Below are positions 18,048-26,482 of a stretch of 64,000 nt of DNA, one piece after another. The notes under the pieces were generated by a model. It was given only the letters and a program-made list of their open reading frames with translations, did no database searches and was not told the origin of the DNA. The position numbers were made by a program, and so were the translations under genes. This DNA is from Planotetraspora kaengkrachanensis. Lineage in GTDB: Bacteria > Actinomycetota > Actinomycetes > Streptosporangiales > Streptosporangiaceae. Every line of letters begins with the position of its first letter. The stretch's first letter is position 1. The stretch covers positions 186,001 to 250,000 of the forward strand of contig NZ_BONV01000001.1 in assembly GCF_016862895.1 (NCBI RefSeq), written 5' to 3'.

Positions 18048-19109
18048 CTACAGGACGAGCAGCTCCTTGGTCGTCAGTGTGAGGAGCTCCGGCGCGTCGT
18101 CACGCGTCACCAGCGTGTCCTCGATGCGCACCCCGCCCCTGCCCGGCAGATAGACCCCGGGCTCGACGGTGATCGGAACTCGATCCTCTAGTCTACCGGT
18201 CTTGTCAGGGCCGAGGAACGGTAGCTCATGGATCTCCAGCCCCACTCCGTGGCCTAGCCCATGCCCGAAATGTTCGCTGTGGCCGGCTTCGGCGATCAGG
18301 TCGCGCGCCGCCGCGTCCACCTCGCGCGCGGTCGCCCCCGGCCGTACGGCATGGCGCCCGGCCTGCTGGGCCTGCCGTACGAGCTCGTAGAGGTCCCGCT
18401 GCCAGTCGGCGGGCTCGCCGACGGCGACGGTGCGGGTCATGTCCGCGTGGTAGCCGTCGAAGAGCGCGCCGAAGTCCATCGTGACGAGGTCGCCGGACTC
18501 GATCGGGCGGTCCGACGGCGAGTGGTGCGGGATGGAGCCGTTGGGACCGGAGGCGATGATCGTGTCGAAGGCCGGCTTCTGCGCCCCGAGCTCCATCATG
18601 CGGAACTCCAGCCAGCGGGCGATCTCCCGCTCGGTCACGCCCGGCCTGATGCGCCCGATGACCAGCGAGAACGCCTCGTCGGTGATCGCGCAGGCGCGGC
18701 GCAGCGACTCGATCTCTCCCTCGTCCTTGACCCGGCGCACGGACTCGACGAGACCGCTGACCGGCGTCACGCGCTCGGCGCCGCCGAGGGCCGTGAACAC
18801 CGACACCGGCATGTGGTCGGCCTCCACCAGCAGCCCGCCCCCGGATCCGGCCGCCCGCGCGGCGAGGACTCCGGCCACGTCGCGGTTCTCGACGAGCTCG
18901 ATGTCGGGGCACCGGCGCCTGGCGGTCTCGATGTACCGGGAGTCGGTCGCGAGCACCGCGTGGCCCGAGGAGTCCACGAGCACGGCGGCGTTGGAGCTCG
19001 ACAGGCCGGTCAGGTAGCGGACGTTGACGGGCCAGGTGACGAGGATCCCCGTGGCGCCGTGGTCGGGGAGTTCCGCTGCCAGGCGGGCGCGGCGGGAGGC
19101 ATGAGACAC
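18048..19109 (-). CDS. pepQ: Xaa-Pro aminopeptidase, M24 family
   Basis: Cytoplasmic dimetal peptidase that cleaves X-Pro bonds. 353 residues: an N-terminal creatinase-like domain, then the catalytic pita-bread fold with the metal ligands in order: Asp in VTMDFGALFDGYHADMTRT (two Asp), His in HFGHGLGHGVGLEIHE, Glu in ITVEPGVYLPGRGG and Glu in VRIEDTLV. It lies 27 bases upstream of efp in the same direction and probably shares its transcript, as in many actinobacteria. Symbol is by family; pepP is equally used. Confidence 0.93.
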   Translation of the reverse strand: MSHASRRARLAAELPDHGATGILVTWPVNVRYLTGLSSSNAAVLVDSSGHAVLATDSRYIETARRRCPDIELVENRDVAGVLAARAAGSGGGLLVEADHMPVSVFTALGGAERVTPVSGLVESVRRVKDEGEIESLRRACAITDEAFSLVIGRIRPGVTEREIARWLEFRMMELGAQKPAFDTIIASGPNGSIPHHSPSDRPIESGDLVTMDFGALFDGYHADMTRTVAVGEPADWQRDLYELVRQAQQAGRHAVRPGATAREVDAAARDLIAEAGHSEHFGHGLGHGVGLEIHELPFLGPDKTGRLEDRVPITVEPGVYLPGRGGVRIEDTLVTRDDAPELLTLTTKELLVL

Positions 19110-19118
19110 GAATGGACT

Positions 19119-20759
19119 CTACGCCCGATGCGGCCGCAGCCTCACCCGCCCGTGCCCCCGGGCCGCCCGCACGGGACGGTCAGGAGGTCCTGGCGTGCCG
19201 GGGGTGGTGGGCAGGGCCCTGTGCGTCCGCGGGAGACCGGTCGGCCGAGCGGAGCGGGACCTCGCGCAGGCAGAGCACCGCGACGAACCGAGGACGGCCG
19301 CGGGCACGCCGACGAGGAACACCGTGTGCATGGCCGACGCGAAGGCGCCGATCACGACGTCGTGGACCGCCGGGGGCAGGGCGCGGATGGCCTCCGGCGT
19401 GCCCAGGTCGAGGCTCGCGGCCGGAGCGGACGTCGTCCCGAGCTTCGCGGAGATCTCCGACTTGACCCCGTTGGTGAGGACGGCGCCGAAGGCGGCCACG
19501 CCCACCGCGCCGCCGAGACTGCGGAAGAAGGACACGCCCGAGGTGCTCACCGCGAGATCCCGCCGCTCGGCCGAGTTCTGCACCGCGAGGATCAGCATCT
19601 GCATGCTCATGCCGAGCCCGACGCCGAGGACGGCGATGTCCACGCCGATCACCACGAAGGAGGAGTCGGGCCGCAGCCGCGAGAGCAGGCCGAGGCCCGC
19701 CGCCACGAGCAGCATGCCGACGAGGGGGAAGAGCTTCCACCTGCCCGTCCGGGTGACGACGCGCCCGGAGACGATCGAGGCCACGAAGAGCCCGAGCACC
19801 AGCGGCAGGGTCATGAGCCCCGACCGGGCGGGCATGAGCCCCTTGACGATCTGCAGGAACTGCGGCAGATAGATCAGCACGCCGTACAGGGCGAGACCGA
19901 CGAACAGCGAGGCCGTGCCGGCCAGGACGAACGTGCGGTCGCGGAACAGGCGCGGCGGGAGGATCGGTTCCGCGGCTCTGCGCTCGGCCACGACGGCGAG
20001 GCCGCAGAACACCGCGGCGAGCGCGGCCAGGCCGTAGGTCCACGACGAGTTCCAGTCGAACTCGTGCCCGCCGAGCGACAGCAGGAGCATGAGGGAGGTG
20101 GCTGCGCCGGTCAGAGTCGCGGCGCCCCACCAGTCGATGCGGGCGTCCCGTTTCACGTGCTCCAGCTTCAGCACCTTCTGGATGACGGCGAACGCCACGA
20201 CCGCGAGCGGCACGCACACGTAGAAGCACCAGCGCCAGCCGAGCCCGTCGGCGTCGACCAGGAAGCCGCCGAGCAGCGGCCCCGCGACGGTGGAGACGCC
20301 GAAGACCGCGCCCACGTATCCCGAGTAGCGGCCGCGCTCGCGGGGCTGGACCACGTCGCCCAGGATCACCTGGACGAGCGCGGACAGCCCCCCGGTCCCC
20401 AGCCCCTGTACGGCTCTCGCGGCGATGAGCATGCCGATGTCCTGGGACAGGCCGGCGACCATCGAGGCCGCGACGAACAGGCCGAGCGCGACCTGGAACA
20501 TCAGCTTGCGGCCGAAGATGTCGGAGAGCTTGCCCCACAGAGGAGTGGAGACGGTCAGCGTCAGGAGCGTCGCGCCGGCGACCCACGAGAGCTGGTCCTG
20601 CCCGCCGAGGTCTCCGACGATCGTCGGCAGGGCCGTGCCGACCACGGAGGTCGAGATCATCGAAGTGAGCAGGGCGAGCAGCAGACCGGAGAGGATCTTC
20701 AAGATCTCACGGTGCGTGTAGATGCGCCCTGCGTCCTGCCGGACGGTCTCCCGCGTCAC
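19119..20759 (-). CDS. DHA2-type MFS drug efflux transporter, apparent 3' frameshift
   Basis: 546 residues as read. EmrB/QacA-type proton antiporter with about 14 helices: motif A GKLSDIFGRKLMFQ, LPTIVGDLGGQDQLSWVAGATLL in the first loop, and GPLLGGFLVDADGLGWRWCFYV. The last helix reads TVFLVGVPAAVLG and then becomes Arg/Pro-rich nonsense to 19119. One base removed from the frame near 19287 restores FVAVLCLREVPLRSADRSP and a normal stop at 19180. So either a sequencing deletion or a real frameshift gives this gene an abnormal tail. It is divergent from a TetR gene, its likely regulator. Confidence 0.88.
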   Translation of the reverse strand: MTRETVRQDAGRIYTHREILKILSGLLLALLTSMISTSVVGTALPTIVGDLGGQDQLSWVAGATLLTLTVSTPLWGKLSDIFGRKLMFQVALGLFVAASMVAGLSQDIGMLIAARAVQGLGTGGLSALVQVILGDVVQPRERGRYSGYVGAVFGVSTVAGPLLGGFLVDADGLGWRWCFYVCVPLAVVAFAVIQKVLKLEHVKRDARIDWWGAATLTGAATSLMLLLSLGGHEFDWNSSWTYGLAALAAVFCGLAVVAERRAAEPILPPRLFRDRTFVLAGTASLFVGLALYGVLIYLPQFLQIVKGLMPARSGLMTLPLVLGLFVASIVSGRVVTRTGRWKLFPLVGMLLVAAGLGLLSRLRPDSSFVVIGVDIAVLGVGLGMSMQMLILAVQNSAERRDLAVSTSGVSFFRSLGGAVGVAAFGAVLTNGVKSEISAKLGTTSAPAASLDLGTPEAIRALPPAVHDVVIGAFASAMHTVFLVGVPAAVLGSSRCSACARSRSARPTGLPRTHRALPTTPGTPGPPDRPVRAARGHGRVRLRPHRA

Positions 20760-20799
20760 GGATCCCCTCGCTCACTGGTTCCACCGAGACGCAAATTCG

Positions 20800-20876
20800 T
20801 CCGGATTATGCTTTATTTTCCTTTTCAAGTATACGCTTGTTTACTCTGGTGTCACGCTAATGTGCGCTCGTGACAC
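20800..20876. promoter_or_regulatory. tetR/MFS divergent promoter region with candidate TetR operator
   Basis: A locally AT-rich patch (about 20800-20845) in otherwise GC-rich DNA. GTGTCACG (20849-20856) and CGTGACAC (20869-20876) form a perfect 8-base inverted repeat with a 12-base spacer. Between them lies TAATGT (20858-20863), a -10 placed so that transcription would begin at the tetR GTG (20870). A weaker imperfect palindrome CAAGTATACGCTTG lies at 20826-20839. Binding by the adjacent TetR protein is inferred. Confidence 0.55.
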
Positions 20877-21427
20877 GAGACCGTGAGGCGACCGGCGAAC
20901 GGATCCTGGCCGCCGCCGCGGCACTGTTCGCGGAGCACGGCTACGACCAGGTGACCGTGCGGATGATCGCCTCCGCGGCCGGGGCCAACGTCGCCCTGGT
21001 CAACCGGTACTTCGGCTCGAAGGCGAATCTCTTCGCCACGGTCCTGATAACGGCCTCGACGGTGACGGCCGCGATCGAGGGGGATCCCGGGCGGATGCCC
21101 GCCCGGCTGGCGGAGCACGTCGCCCACCGGCTGCGGACCGGCGCCTCCGAACCGCTCGTGCGGATGCTCGACCGGGCCGGGACGAGCCCGGAGATCCGGG
21201 CCGTCCTCGCGGCACGGGTGGAGGCCGGCCTGGTCGACGCGATCAGCGCGCGGCTGCCGGGACCGCAGGCGCGGGAACGTGCCCTGCTCGCGACGGTGAT
21301 CATCCTCGGCGCGGGGTCGCTGCGCAGGCTGCTTGGCCCCGACGGGCTGCACGACGCCGACCCCGCCGTCCTGGAGGCACGGCTCGAGACGGCGTTCCGC
21401 GCCTGCCTGGCTCCGCCAGGCGGATGA
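20870..21427 (+). CDS. TetR-family transcriptional regulator
   Basis: 185 residues. N-terminal helix-turn-helix: GERILAAAAALFAEHGYDQVTVRMIASAAGANVALVNRYF, followed by GSKANLFATVL, then a helical ligand-binding domain of no recognised specificity. It starts at GTG 20870, seven bases after a -10-like TAATGT, so its mRNA is probably leaderless. It is divergent from the efflux pump gene, the usual arrangement for a local repressor; the inducer is unknown. Confidence 0.92.
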   Translation: MTRDREATGERILAAAAALFAEHGYDQVTVRMIASAAGANVALVNRYFGSKANLFATVLITASTVTAAIEGDPGRMPARLAEHVAHRLRTGASEPLVRMLDRAGTSPEIRAVLAARVEAGLVDAISARLPGPQARERALLATVIILGAGSLRRLLGPDGLHDADPAVLEARLETAFRACLAPPGG

Positions 21428-21476
21428 CCTTCCCCACCAGTCCCCCACCGGTTCCGCGCCTGCCCGGCGCGCGGCG

Positions 21477-22511
21477 TCAGGAGGCGAGCGTCTTGATCTT
21501 CTCGACCAGCCTCAGCCGCTCCTCGTGCGTACGCGCGAAGGGGGTCACGTTGAGCGTCGTCACCCCGGCCTCGCGCATGGCCGCGAGCCGCTCACGGACA
21601 TGGCCCTCCGACCCGACCAGCGACATCTTCTCCAGCAACTCCTGCGGCACCAGGGCCGCCGCCTCGTCCTTCCTGCCCTCGAGGTAGAGGTCCTGGATCC
21701 GCTCGGCCTCCTTCTCGTAGCCGTAGCGGCGGGCGAGGTCGTTGTAGAAGTTCCTGCCCTTGGCGCCCATGCCGCCGATGTAGAGGGCGGCCATCGGCCG
21801 GCCCAGCTCCAGGACGTCCGCGACGTCCTCGCCGATCGCGAGCACCGCCTGGGCGATGACGTCCAGCTCGCCGAGCTCGGGGTCCCTGCGCGCCCGCCCG
21901 GCGGCCAGTGAGGGCCCCCACACCTCGCCGGCCTTCTCCGGCATGAAGAAGATCGGCTCCCAGCCCTCCGCCAGCTCCGCGGTGAGCTCGACGTTCTGCG
22001 GGCCGATGGCCGCGACCACGATCGGGATCCGCTCCCTGACCGGGTGGTTGATCAGCTTGAGCGGCTTGCCCAGCCCGGTCCCGCCCTCGACGGGCATCGT
22101 GTAGTGCCTGCCCGCGTACTCCAGCTTCTCCCGCCTCCACACCTTGCGGCAGATCTCGATGATCTCGCGGGTACGGCCCAGCGGAGCGGTGTAGGGGACG
22201 CCGTGGAACCCTTCGATGACCTGCGGTCCGCTGGCCCCGAGCCCCAGCGTGAACCGGCCGTCGGAGACGTAGTCGAGCCCGGCCGCGGTCATGGCGAGCA
22301 GCGCGGGCGTGCGCGAGTAGATCGGCAGGATGCCCGAGGCGATCTGGAGGCGCTCGGTGCGGGCGGCGATGTAGCCCATCTGGCTGACCGCGTCGAAGCT
22401 GTACGCCTCGGCGACGAACACGATGTCGAGCCCGGCCTTCTCGTAGTCGCCGAGCTCGGCCACGGTCTCCTTGAAGCCCCCGGCGTAGTTGAGTGCCATC
22501 CCGATGCGCAT
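21477..22511 (-). CDS. F420-type LLM class flavin-dependent oxidoreductase
   Basis: 344 residues, TIM-barrel luciferase-like family. Seen: MRIGMALNYAGGF at the start, LDIVFVAEAYSFDAVSQMGYIAARTERLQIASGILPIYSRTPALLAMTA, and GRFTLGLGASGPQVIEGFHG, the pattern of F420-dependent members from actinobacteria. VRERIPIVVAAIGPQNVELTAELAEGW follows. F420 use and substrate are inferred from the family only. It lies downstream of the XdhC/MobA-like operon, 83 bases away on the same strand, and may be read from it or alone. Confidence 0.88.
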   Translation of the reverse strand: MRIGMALNYAGGFKETVAELGDYEKAGLDIVFVAEAYSFDAVSQMGYIAARTERLQIASGILPIYSRTPALLAMTAAGLDYVSDGRFTLGLGASGPQVIEGFHGVPYTAPLGRTREIIEICRKVWRREKLEYAGRHYTMPVEGGTGLGKPLKLINHPVRERIPIVVAAIGPQNVELTAELAEGWEPIFFMPEKAGEVWGPSLAAGRARRDPELGELDVIAQAVLAIGEDVADVLELGRPMAALYIGGMGAKGRNFYNDLARRYGYEKEAERIQDLYLEGRKDEAAALVPQELLEKMSLVGSEGHVRERLAAMREAGVTTLNVTPFARTHEERLRLVEKIKTLAS

Positions 22512-22594
22512 CCCGACGTCCTTCCCGGCCCGAATACCGAATGTTGTTCCGTTTCATGCGGCATGGAGAGGTTACTGCACCCGGGCGTGCGGGA

Positions 22595-23173
22595 TCATCG
22601 GCCGTCCAGCGACCTCAGGTCGGCGGGCACGTCGATGTCGGCGGGGTCGCCCACGTCGTCGCACGGCACCGCGGTGACGAGATCGCGATGTGCCCGGAGG
22701 AACGGGCGCGCCCCGACGTCGCCCGCGGCCATCCTGGCGACCTCGGCGAAGTGGGCCCGCGCGATGAGGACGGGATTCCTCGGCGCGCCGCCGTACGTCG
22801 CCACGGCGACGGACGCGCCGGCCACGAACGCCGCGGCGAGCCGCCGGACGGCCTCCGCCGTGATCAGCGGCTGGTCGACCAGGGCGATCACGACGGCCTC
22901 CGCGGAGCCGGGGGCCGCGTCCAGCCCCGCACGCAGCGACGACCCCATCCCGCCGGCCCAGGCCGGGTTGTGCACCACGGTCGCCCCGGCGACGTCGGCC
23001 TCGGCCGCGCCGAGGACGACGACGACGGGATCGCAGCCGCCGTCGCGGAGCAGGCGCACCCCGCGGTCGACCAGCCGCTCTCCCCCGAACTCGACCAGGG
23101 CCTTGGGCGCTCCGAAACGGCTGCCCGCGCCCGCGGCGAGCAGGATGCCCGCGACCCGCCCGCCCTGGATCAT
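22595..23173 (-). CDS. MobA/MocA-like nucleotidyltransferase
   Basis: 192 residues. Begins GRVAGILLAAGAGSRFGAPKALVEF, the nucleotide-binding start of the MobA/MocA superfamily; DQPLITAEAVRRLAAAF carries the metal-binding acidic residue and HNPAWAGGMGSSLRAGLD the substrate loop typical of the NTP_transf_3 group, which includes molybdopterin cytidylyltransferases. Its ATG overlaps the xdhC stop (ATGA), so the two are coupled; cytidylylation of molybdenum cofactor for a hydroxylase is the likely job (inference). The frame stays open upstream through xdhC as a shadow. Confidence 0.87.
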   Translation of the reverse strand: MIQGGRVAGILLAAGAGSRFGAPKALVEFGGERLVDRGVRLLRDGGCDPVVVVLGAAEADVAGATVVHNPAWAGGMGSSLRAGLDAAPGSAEAVVIALVDQPLITAEAVRRLAAAFVAGASVAVATYGGAPRNPVLIARAHFAEVARMAAGDVGARPFLRAHRDLVTAVPCDDVGDPADIDVPADLRSLDGR

Positions 23174-24291
23174 GTGATGGAGTCTCCGTGGATGCGGCCG
23201 CTGGTGTCGGTGAGCGCCCGCCCGGTGCCGCCCCACCGGAGCTGGATCAGCTCGGCGGCGATCGACACGGCGGTCTCCTCGGGCGTGCGGGCGCCGAGGT
23301 CGAGGCCGATCGGCGACCTCAGCCGGGCGAGGTCGTCGTCCTTCAGGCCGACCTCCCGCAGCCGGGCGAGCCGGTCCTCGTGTGTGCGCCGCGACCCCAT
23401 CGCGCCCACGTACGCCGCCGGGGTGCGCAGGGCCACCTCGAGCAGGGGGACGTCGAACTTGGGGTCGTGGGTGAGGACGCAGATGACCGTCCGCTCGTCG
23501 ACCTGCACCGTCGACAGGTAGTCGTGCGGCCATTTCACGACGACCTCGTCGGCGTCGGGGAACCGCTTGGCGGTGGCGAACACGGGGCGCGCGTCGCAGA
23601 CGACGACGTGGTAGCCGAGGAACTTGCCGATTTTGGCGACCGCCGCCGCGAAGTCGATGGCCCCGAACACCAGCATGCGCGGCGCGGGCGCGAAGGACTG
23701 GACGAAGACCTGGAGGTCGTCCAGCCGCCTCTCCCCCTGCGCCCCGTAACGGCGGATGCCGGTGATCCCCTGGGCCAGCATCCCCCGCACGTCGTCGTCC
23801 ACGGCCGCGTCGAGCCGGTCCGAACCGAGCGACCCGGACGACGAGCCCGGGCCGTCGGGCCCGTCCGGCCAGACGACCCTGCGCGCCCCCACCTGTCCGG
23901 GCCCGGACAGGATCGTCGCCACGGCGACCGGGCGCCGCCGCTCGATCGAGGCGGCGATCTCCCCCAGTTCGGGGTAGGTCTCCCGCGAGACGTCCTCGAC
24001 GAACACGTCGATGATCCCGCCGCAGGTCAAGCCGACGGCGAAGGCGTCGTCGTCGCTCACGCCGTAACGCTGGAGCACCGGCCTGCCCGCCCCGACGACC
24101 TCGTTGGCCAGTTCGTAGACGGCGCCCTCGACGCAGCCTCCCGACACGCTGCCGACGGCCTCGTTGCCGAGGACGGCCATGGCCGCTCCCGGAGGGCGGG
24201 GCGCGCTGCGGAAGGTGCCGACGACGGTCGCCAGCCCGAACCGCTCCCCCGCCTCCCACCAGCGCACGATCTGCGACAGGACGTCACGCAT
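23170..24291 (-). CDS. xdhC: XdhC/CoxI-family molybdenum cofactor insertion protein
   Basis: 373 residues. The N-terminal XdhC/CoxI domain has VGSVSGGCVEGAVYELANEVV and a second conserved stretch VGLTCGGIIDVFVED; the C-terminal Rossmann domain includes MLVFGAIDFAAAVAKIGKFLGYHVVVCDARPVF and CVLTHDPKFDVPLLEVALRTPAAYVGAMGSRRTHEDRL. Family members bind the sulfurated molybdenum cofactor and insert it into xanthine-dehydrogenase or CO-dehydrogenase type enzymes. The gene overlaps the VWA gene by 8 bases and the MobA-like gene by 4. Confidence 0.93.
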   Translation of the reverse strand: MRDVLSQIVRWWEAGERFGLATVVGTFRSAPRPPGAAMAVLGNEAVGSVSGGCVEGAVYELANEVVGAGRPVLQRYGVSDDDAFAVGLTCGGIIDVFVEDVSRETYPELGEIAASIERRRPVAVATILSGPGQVGARRVVWPDGPDGPGSSSGSLGSDRLDAAVDDDVRGMLAQGITGIRRYGAQGERRLDDLQVFVQSFAPAPRMLVFGAIDFAAAVAKIGKFLGYHVVVCDARPVFATAKRFPDADEVVVKWPHDYLSTVQVDERTVICVLTHDPKFDVPLLEVALRTPAAYVGAMGSRRTHEDRLARLREVGLKDDDLARLRSPIGLDLGARTPEETAVSIAAELIQLRWGGTGRALTDTSGRIHGDSIT

Positions 24292-25432
24292 GGCTACGCC
24301 TCCCTGTGCGGGCCGGTCCGCGGGTCCCCGCGGCCAGCAGACCGGCCAGATCCTCGAACGCGGCCAGGCTGTGGCCGGCCACGAAGTCCGTGACGTACGG
24401 CAACGCGGCCATGATTCCCGCGGTGAGCGGGCGGTACGCGGGGTCCCCCTTGTGCGGGTTCACCCACACCACCCGGTGGGCCAGCCGCGACAGCCGGGCC
24501 ATCTGGGCGCCCAGGAGCTCGGCCGAACCGCGCTCCCATCCGTCGGACGCGATCACGACCGTCGCGCCCCGAGGGTCGGCGAGCCGGAGCAACGCCTTGA
24601 TCTCCTCACCGAGGCGGGTCCCGCCGCTCCAGTCGGGGATGGCCGCGGAGACCGCGAGCATGGCGGCGTCGGCGTCCCGGTGGCGCAGCTCCGCCGTGAT
24701 CCGGGTGAGGCGGGTCCCGGCGCTGAACACCTCGGTCGCCCGAGGCTCGGCCCGGACCAGCGCGTGCGCGAAGCGCAGCAGGGTGTCGGCGTACGGCGCC
24801 ATCGAGCCGCTGACGTCGACGAGCATCACGACCCGGCGCGGCCGGTCCCGGTGGGTCCGCATGTGCAGGCGCGCGGGCTCCCCTCCGCGCCTGATCGCCT
24901 CCCTGACCGTGCGGTGGCTGTCGAGCACACCGTTGTGCGCGGGCGTGAACCGCCGGGAGCCGCGCCGCTCCCGCGCTCCGCGCAGCAGCGCCAGCATGCG
25001 GTTGACCTGCTCCCGCTCGGCCGCGGTCATCCGCGCGACGTCCCGGTGCCGCAGCACCTCGATCTCGCTGGCGGTGGCAGGGGCCGCGCTCTGCTCGCCC
25101 GCCTCCTCCCGGTCGCGGGAGCCGTACGGCTCGGCGGTCAGCCGGGTGACGGTGACGGTCGTCCTGGGGCGGCCCTGCCGCGGCCGCTCCCCCGCGAAGT
25201 AGGCGGCGAAGCACCGGTCGTACCGCGCGAGATCGTCCGGCCCGGAGCACAGCGTGAGCCTGCCGGCCCAGTAGACGTCGCGCTCGGCGGCGACGTCGAG
25301 ATGGCCGAGCGCGGTCAGGAAACCCTGGGTGCGCTGGTGATCGGCCCCGACGCCGGCGGCCCTGAGCGTGCGGGCGAACCCGGTCATCGTGGCGACCAGA
25401 TCCCGGGCTGCCGCGGACGGGGCCTCAGGCAT
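24284..25432 (-). CDS. CoxE-like VWA domain protein
   Basis: 382 residues from ATG 25432. The C-terminal von Willebrand domain has an intact MIDAS: VVMLVDVSGSMAPYADTLLRFA, and later TVVIASDGWERGSAELLGAQMARLSRLAHRVVWVNPHKGDP. The N-terminal part is helical, as in CoxE proteins. Known CoxE works with the MoxR protein CoxD to mature the active site of CO dehydrogenase. It overlaps the MoxR gene by 8 bases and xdhC by 8 bases. A longer frame to 25531 exists but its extra N-terminus is Arg-rich shadow over the MoxR gene. Confidence 0.9.
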   Translation of the reverse strand: MPEAPSAAARDLVATMTGFARTLRAAGVGADHQRTQGFLTALGHLDVAAERDVYWAGRLTLCSGPDDLARYDRCFAAYFAGERPRQGRPRTTVTVTRLTAEPYGSRDREEAGEQSAAPATASEIEVLRHRDVARMTAAEREQVNRMLALLRGARERRGSRRFTPAHNGVLDSHRTVREAIRRGGEPARLHMRTHRDRPRRVVMLVDVSGSMAPYADTLLRFAHALVRAEPRATEVFSAGTRLTRITAELRHRDADAAMLAVSAAIPDWSGGTRLGEEIKALLRLADPRGATVVIASDGWERGSAELLGAQMARLSRLAHRVVWVNPHKGDPAYRPLTAGIMAALPYVTDFVAGHSLAAFEDLAGLLAAGTRGPARTGRRSHA

Positions 25433-26372
25433 GACGGCGGGCCTCACCCGCGACCGAACCCGCGGCCGGGCCTCCCGTGGCCGTCCCCGCGAACAAGATC
25501 CCGTCACGCCGCACGAGTTCCTGGTCCTCACGGTGCTTCAGCACGGCCCCCAGCGTGGCGGCCGCCAGGCCGGGGTCGAAGTGGGTCGCTCCGAGTGTGA
25601 GCAGGGCCTCGGTCCAGTCGAGGGTCTCTGCGATCCCCGGCGGCTTGACGAGGTCGGCGGCCCGCAGCAGGCCGGCCGTCCGCGCGACCTCGGCCGCCAG
25701 CCGCTGCGTGCACTCGGGAAGGCGCCTGAGCAGGATCGCCACCTCGCGCTCGAAGCCGGGGTGCTCCAGCCAGTGGTAGAGGCAGCGCCGCTTGAGGGCG
25801 TCGTGGACCTCGCGCGTCCGGTTCGAGGTGACCACCACCACGGGAGGCGTGGCCGCTCTGACCGTGCCCAGCTCGGGAATCGAGATCGTGAAGTCCGACA
25901 GCACTTCCAGCAGGAACGCCTCGAACTCGTCGTCCGCGCGGTCGATCTCGTCGACCAGCAGCACACTGGGCTGGGTCTCGAGCGCCTGGAGCAGCGGGCG
26001 GGCGATCAGGAAGCGCCTGTCGTAGATCTCTCCCTCGAGCGCTTTGACGTCGGTCACGCCCGTGGCCTCCGCCGCCTTCAGGTGCAGCAGCTGACGGGCG
26101 AAGTCCCAGTCGTACAGCGCCTGCGCCGCGTCGAGACCCTCGTAGCACTGCAACCTGATCAACGGGGCGCCGAGGACGGCGGACAGGGTCTTGGCCAGTT
26201 CGGTCTTGCCGACCCCCGCCTCGCCCTCGAGGAAGAGCGGGCGGCCCATCCTGAGCGCGAGATACGCCGCGGTGGCCAGCCCCTCGTCCGCCAGGTAATC
26301 GTGCCCGGCGAGCAGTTCGGCCACGGTCGCGGGAGAGTCGATGTCGGACGCCTTCGTTGTGCCTCCCAGCAT
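25425..26372 (-). CDS. CoxD-like MoxR-family AAA+ ATPase
   Basis: 315 residues. Walker A GEAGVGKTELAKTLS near residue 57, LQCYEGLDAAQALYDWDFARQLLHLK, Walker B SVLLVDEIDRADDEFEAFLLEVLSDF and sensor VVVVTSNRTREVHDALKRRCLYHWLEHPGFEREV. This pattern (YEGLD, and KRRCLYHW) is the CoxD branch rather than the DUF58-linked MoxR at 9467. First gene of a four-gene minus-strand operon with VWA, XdhC and MobA-like genes. Confidence 0.92.
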   Translation of the reverse strand: MLGGTTKASDIDSPATVAELLAGHDYLADEGLATAAYLALRMGRPLFLEGEAGVGKTELAKTLSAVLGAPLIRLQCYEGLDAAQALYDWDFARQLLHLKAAEATGVTDVKALEGEIYDRRFLIARPLLQALETQPSVLLVDEIDRADDEFEAFLLEVLSDFTISIPELGTVRAATPPVVVVTSNRTREVHDALKRRCLYHWLEHPGFEREVAILLRRLPECTQRLAAEVARTAGLLRAADLVKPPGIAETLDWTEALLTLGATHFDPGLAAATLGAVLKHREDQELVRRDGILFAGTATGGPAAGSVAGEARRHA

Positions 26373-26482
26373 GCTCTCAGGCTACGCGCCGTGCGCGCGC
26401 GGACGCTCTGGCCGATTTCGCCAAACACCGGCCGTGCACCACGTGACCGTTGTCATGATCACACAGGGCGGGTTCTAACGTC

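Noticed and set aside
18261-20873. 870-codon plus-strand open frame antisense to the peptidase and MFS genes
   Set aside because: Low-complexity Arg/Gly/Asp-rich composition, no conserved block, and it overlies two clear genes on the other strand.
22595-26372. CO dehydrogenase operon
   Set aside because: Only maturation proteins are present; none of the large, medium or small subunit genes can be found in the window.
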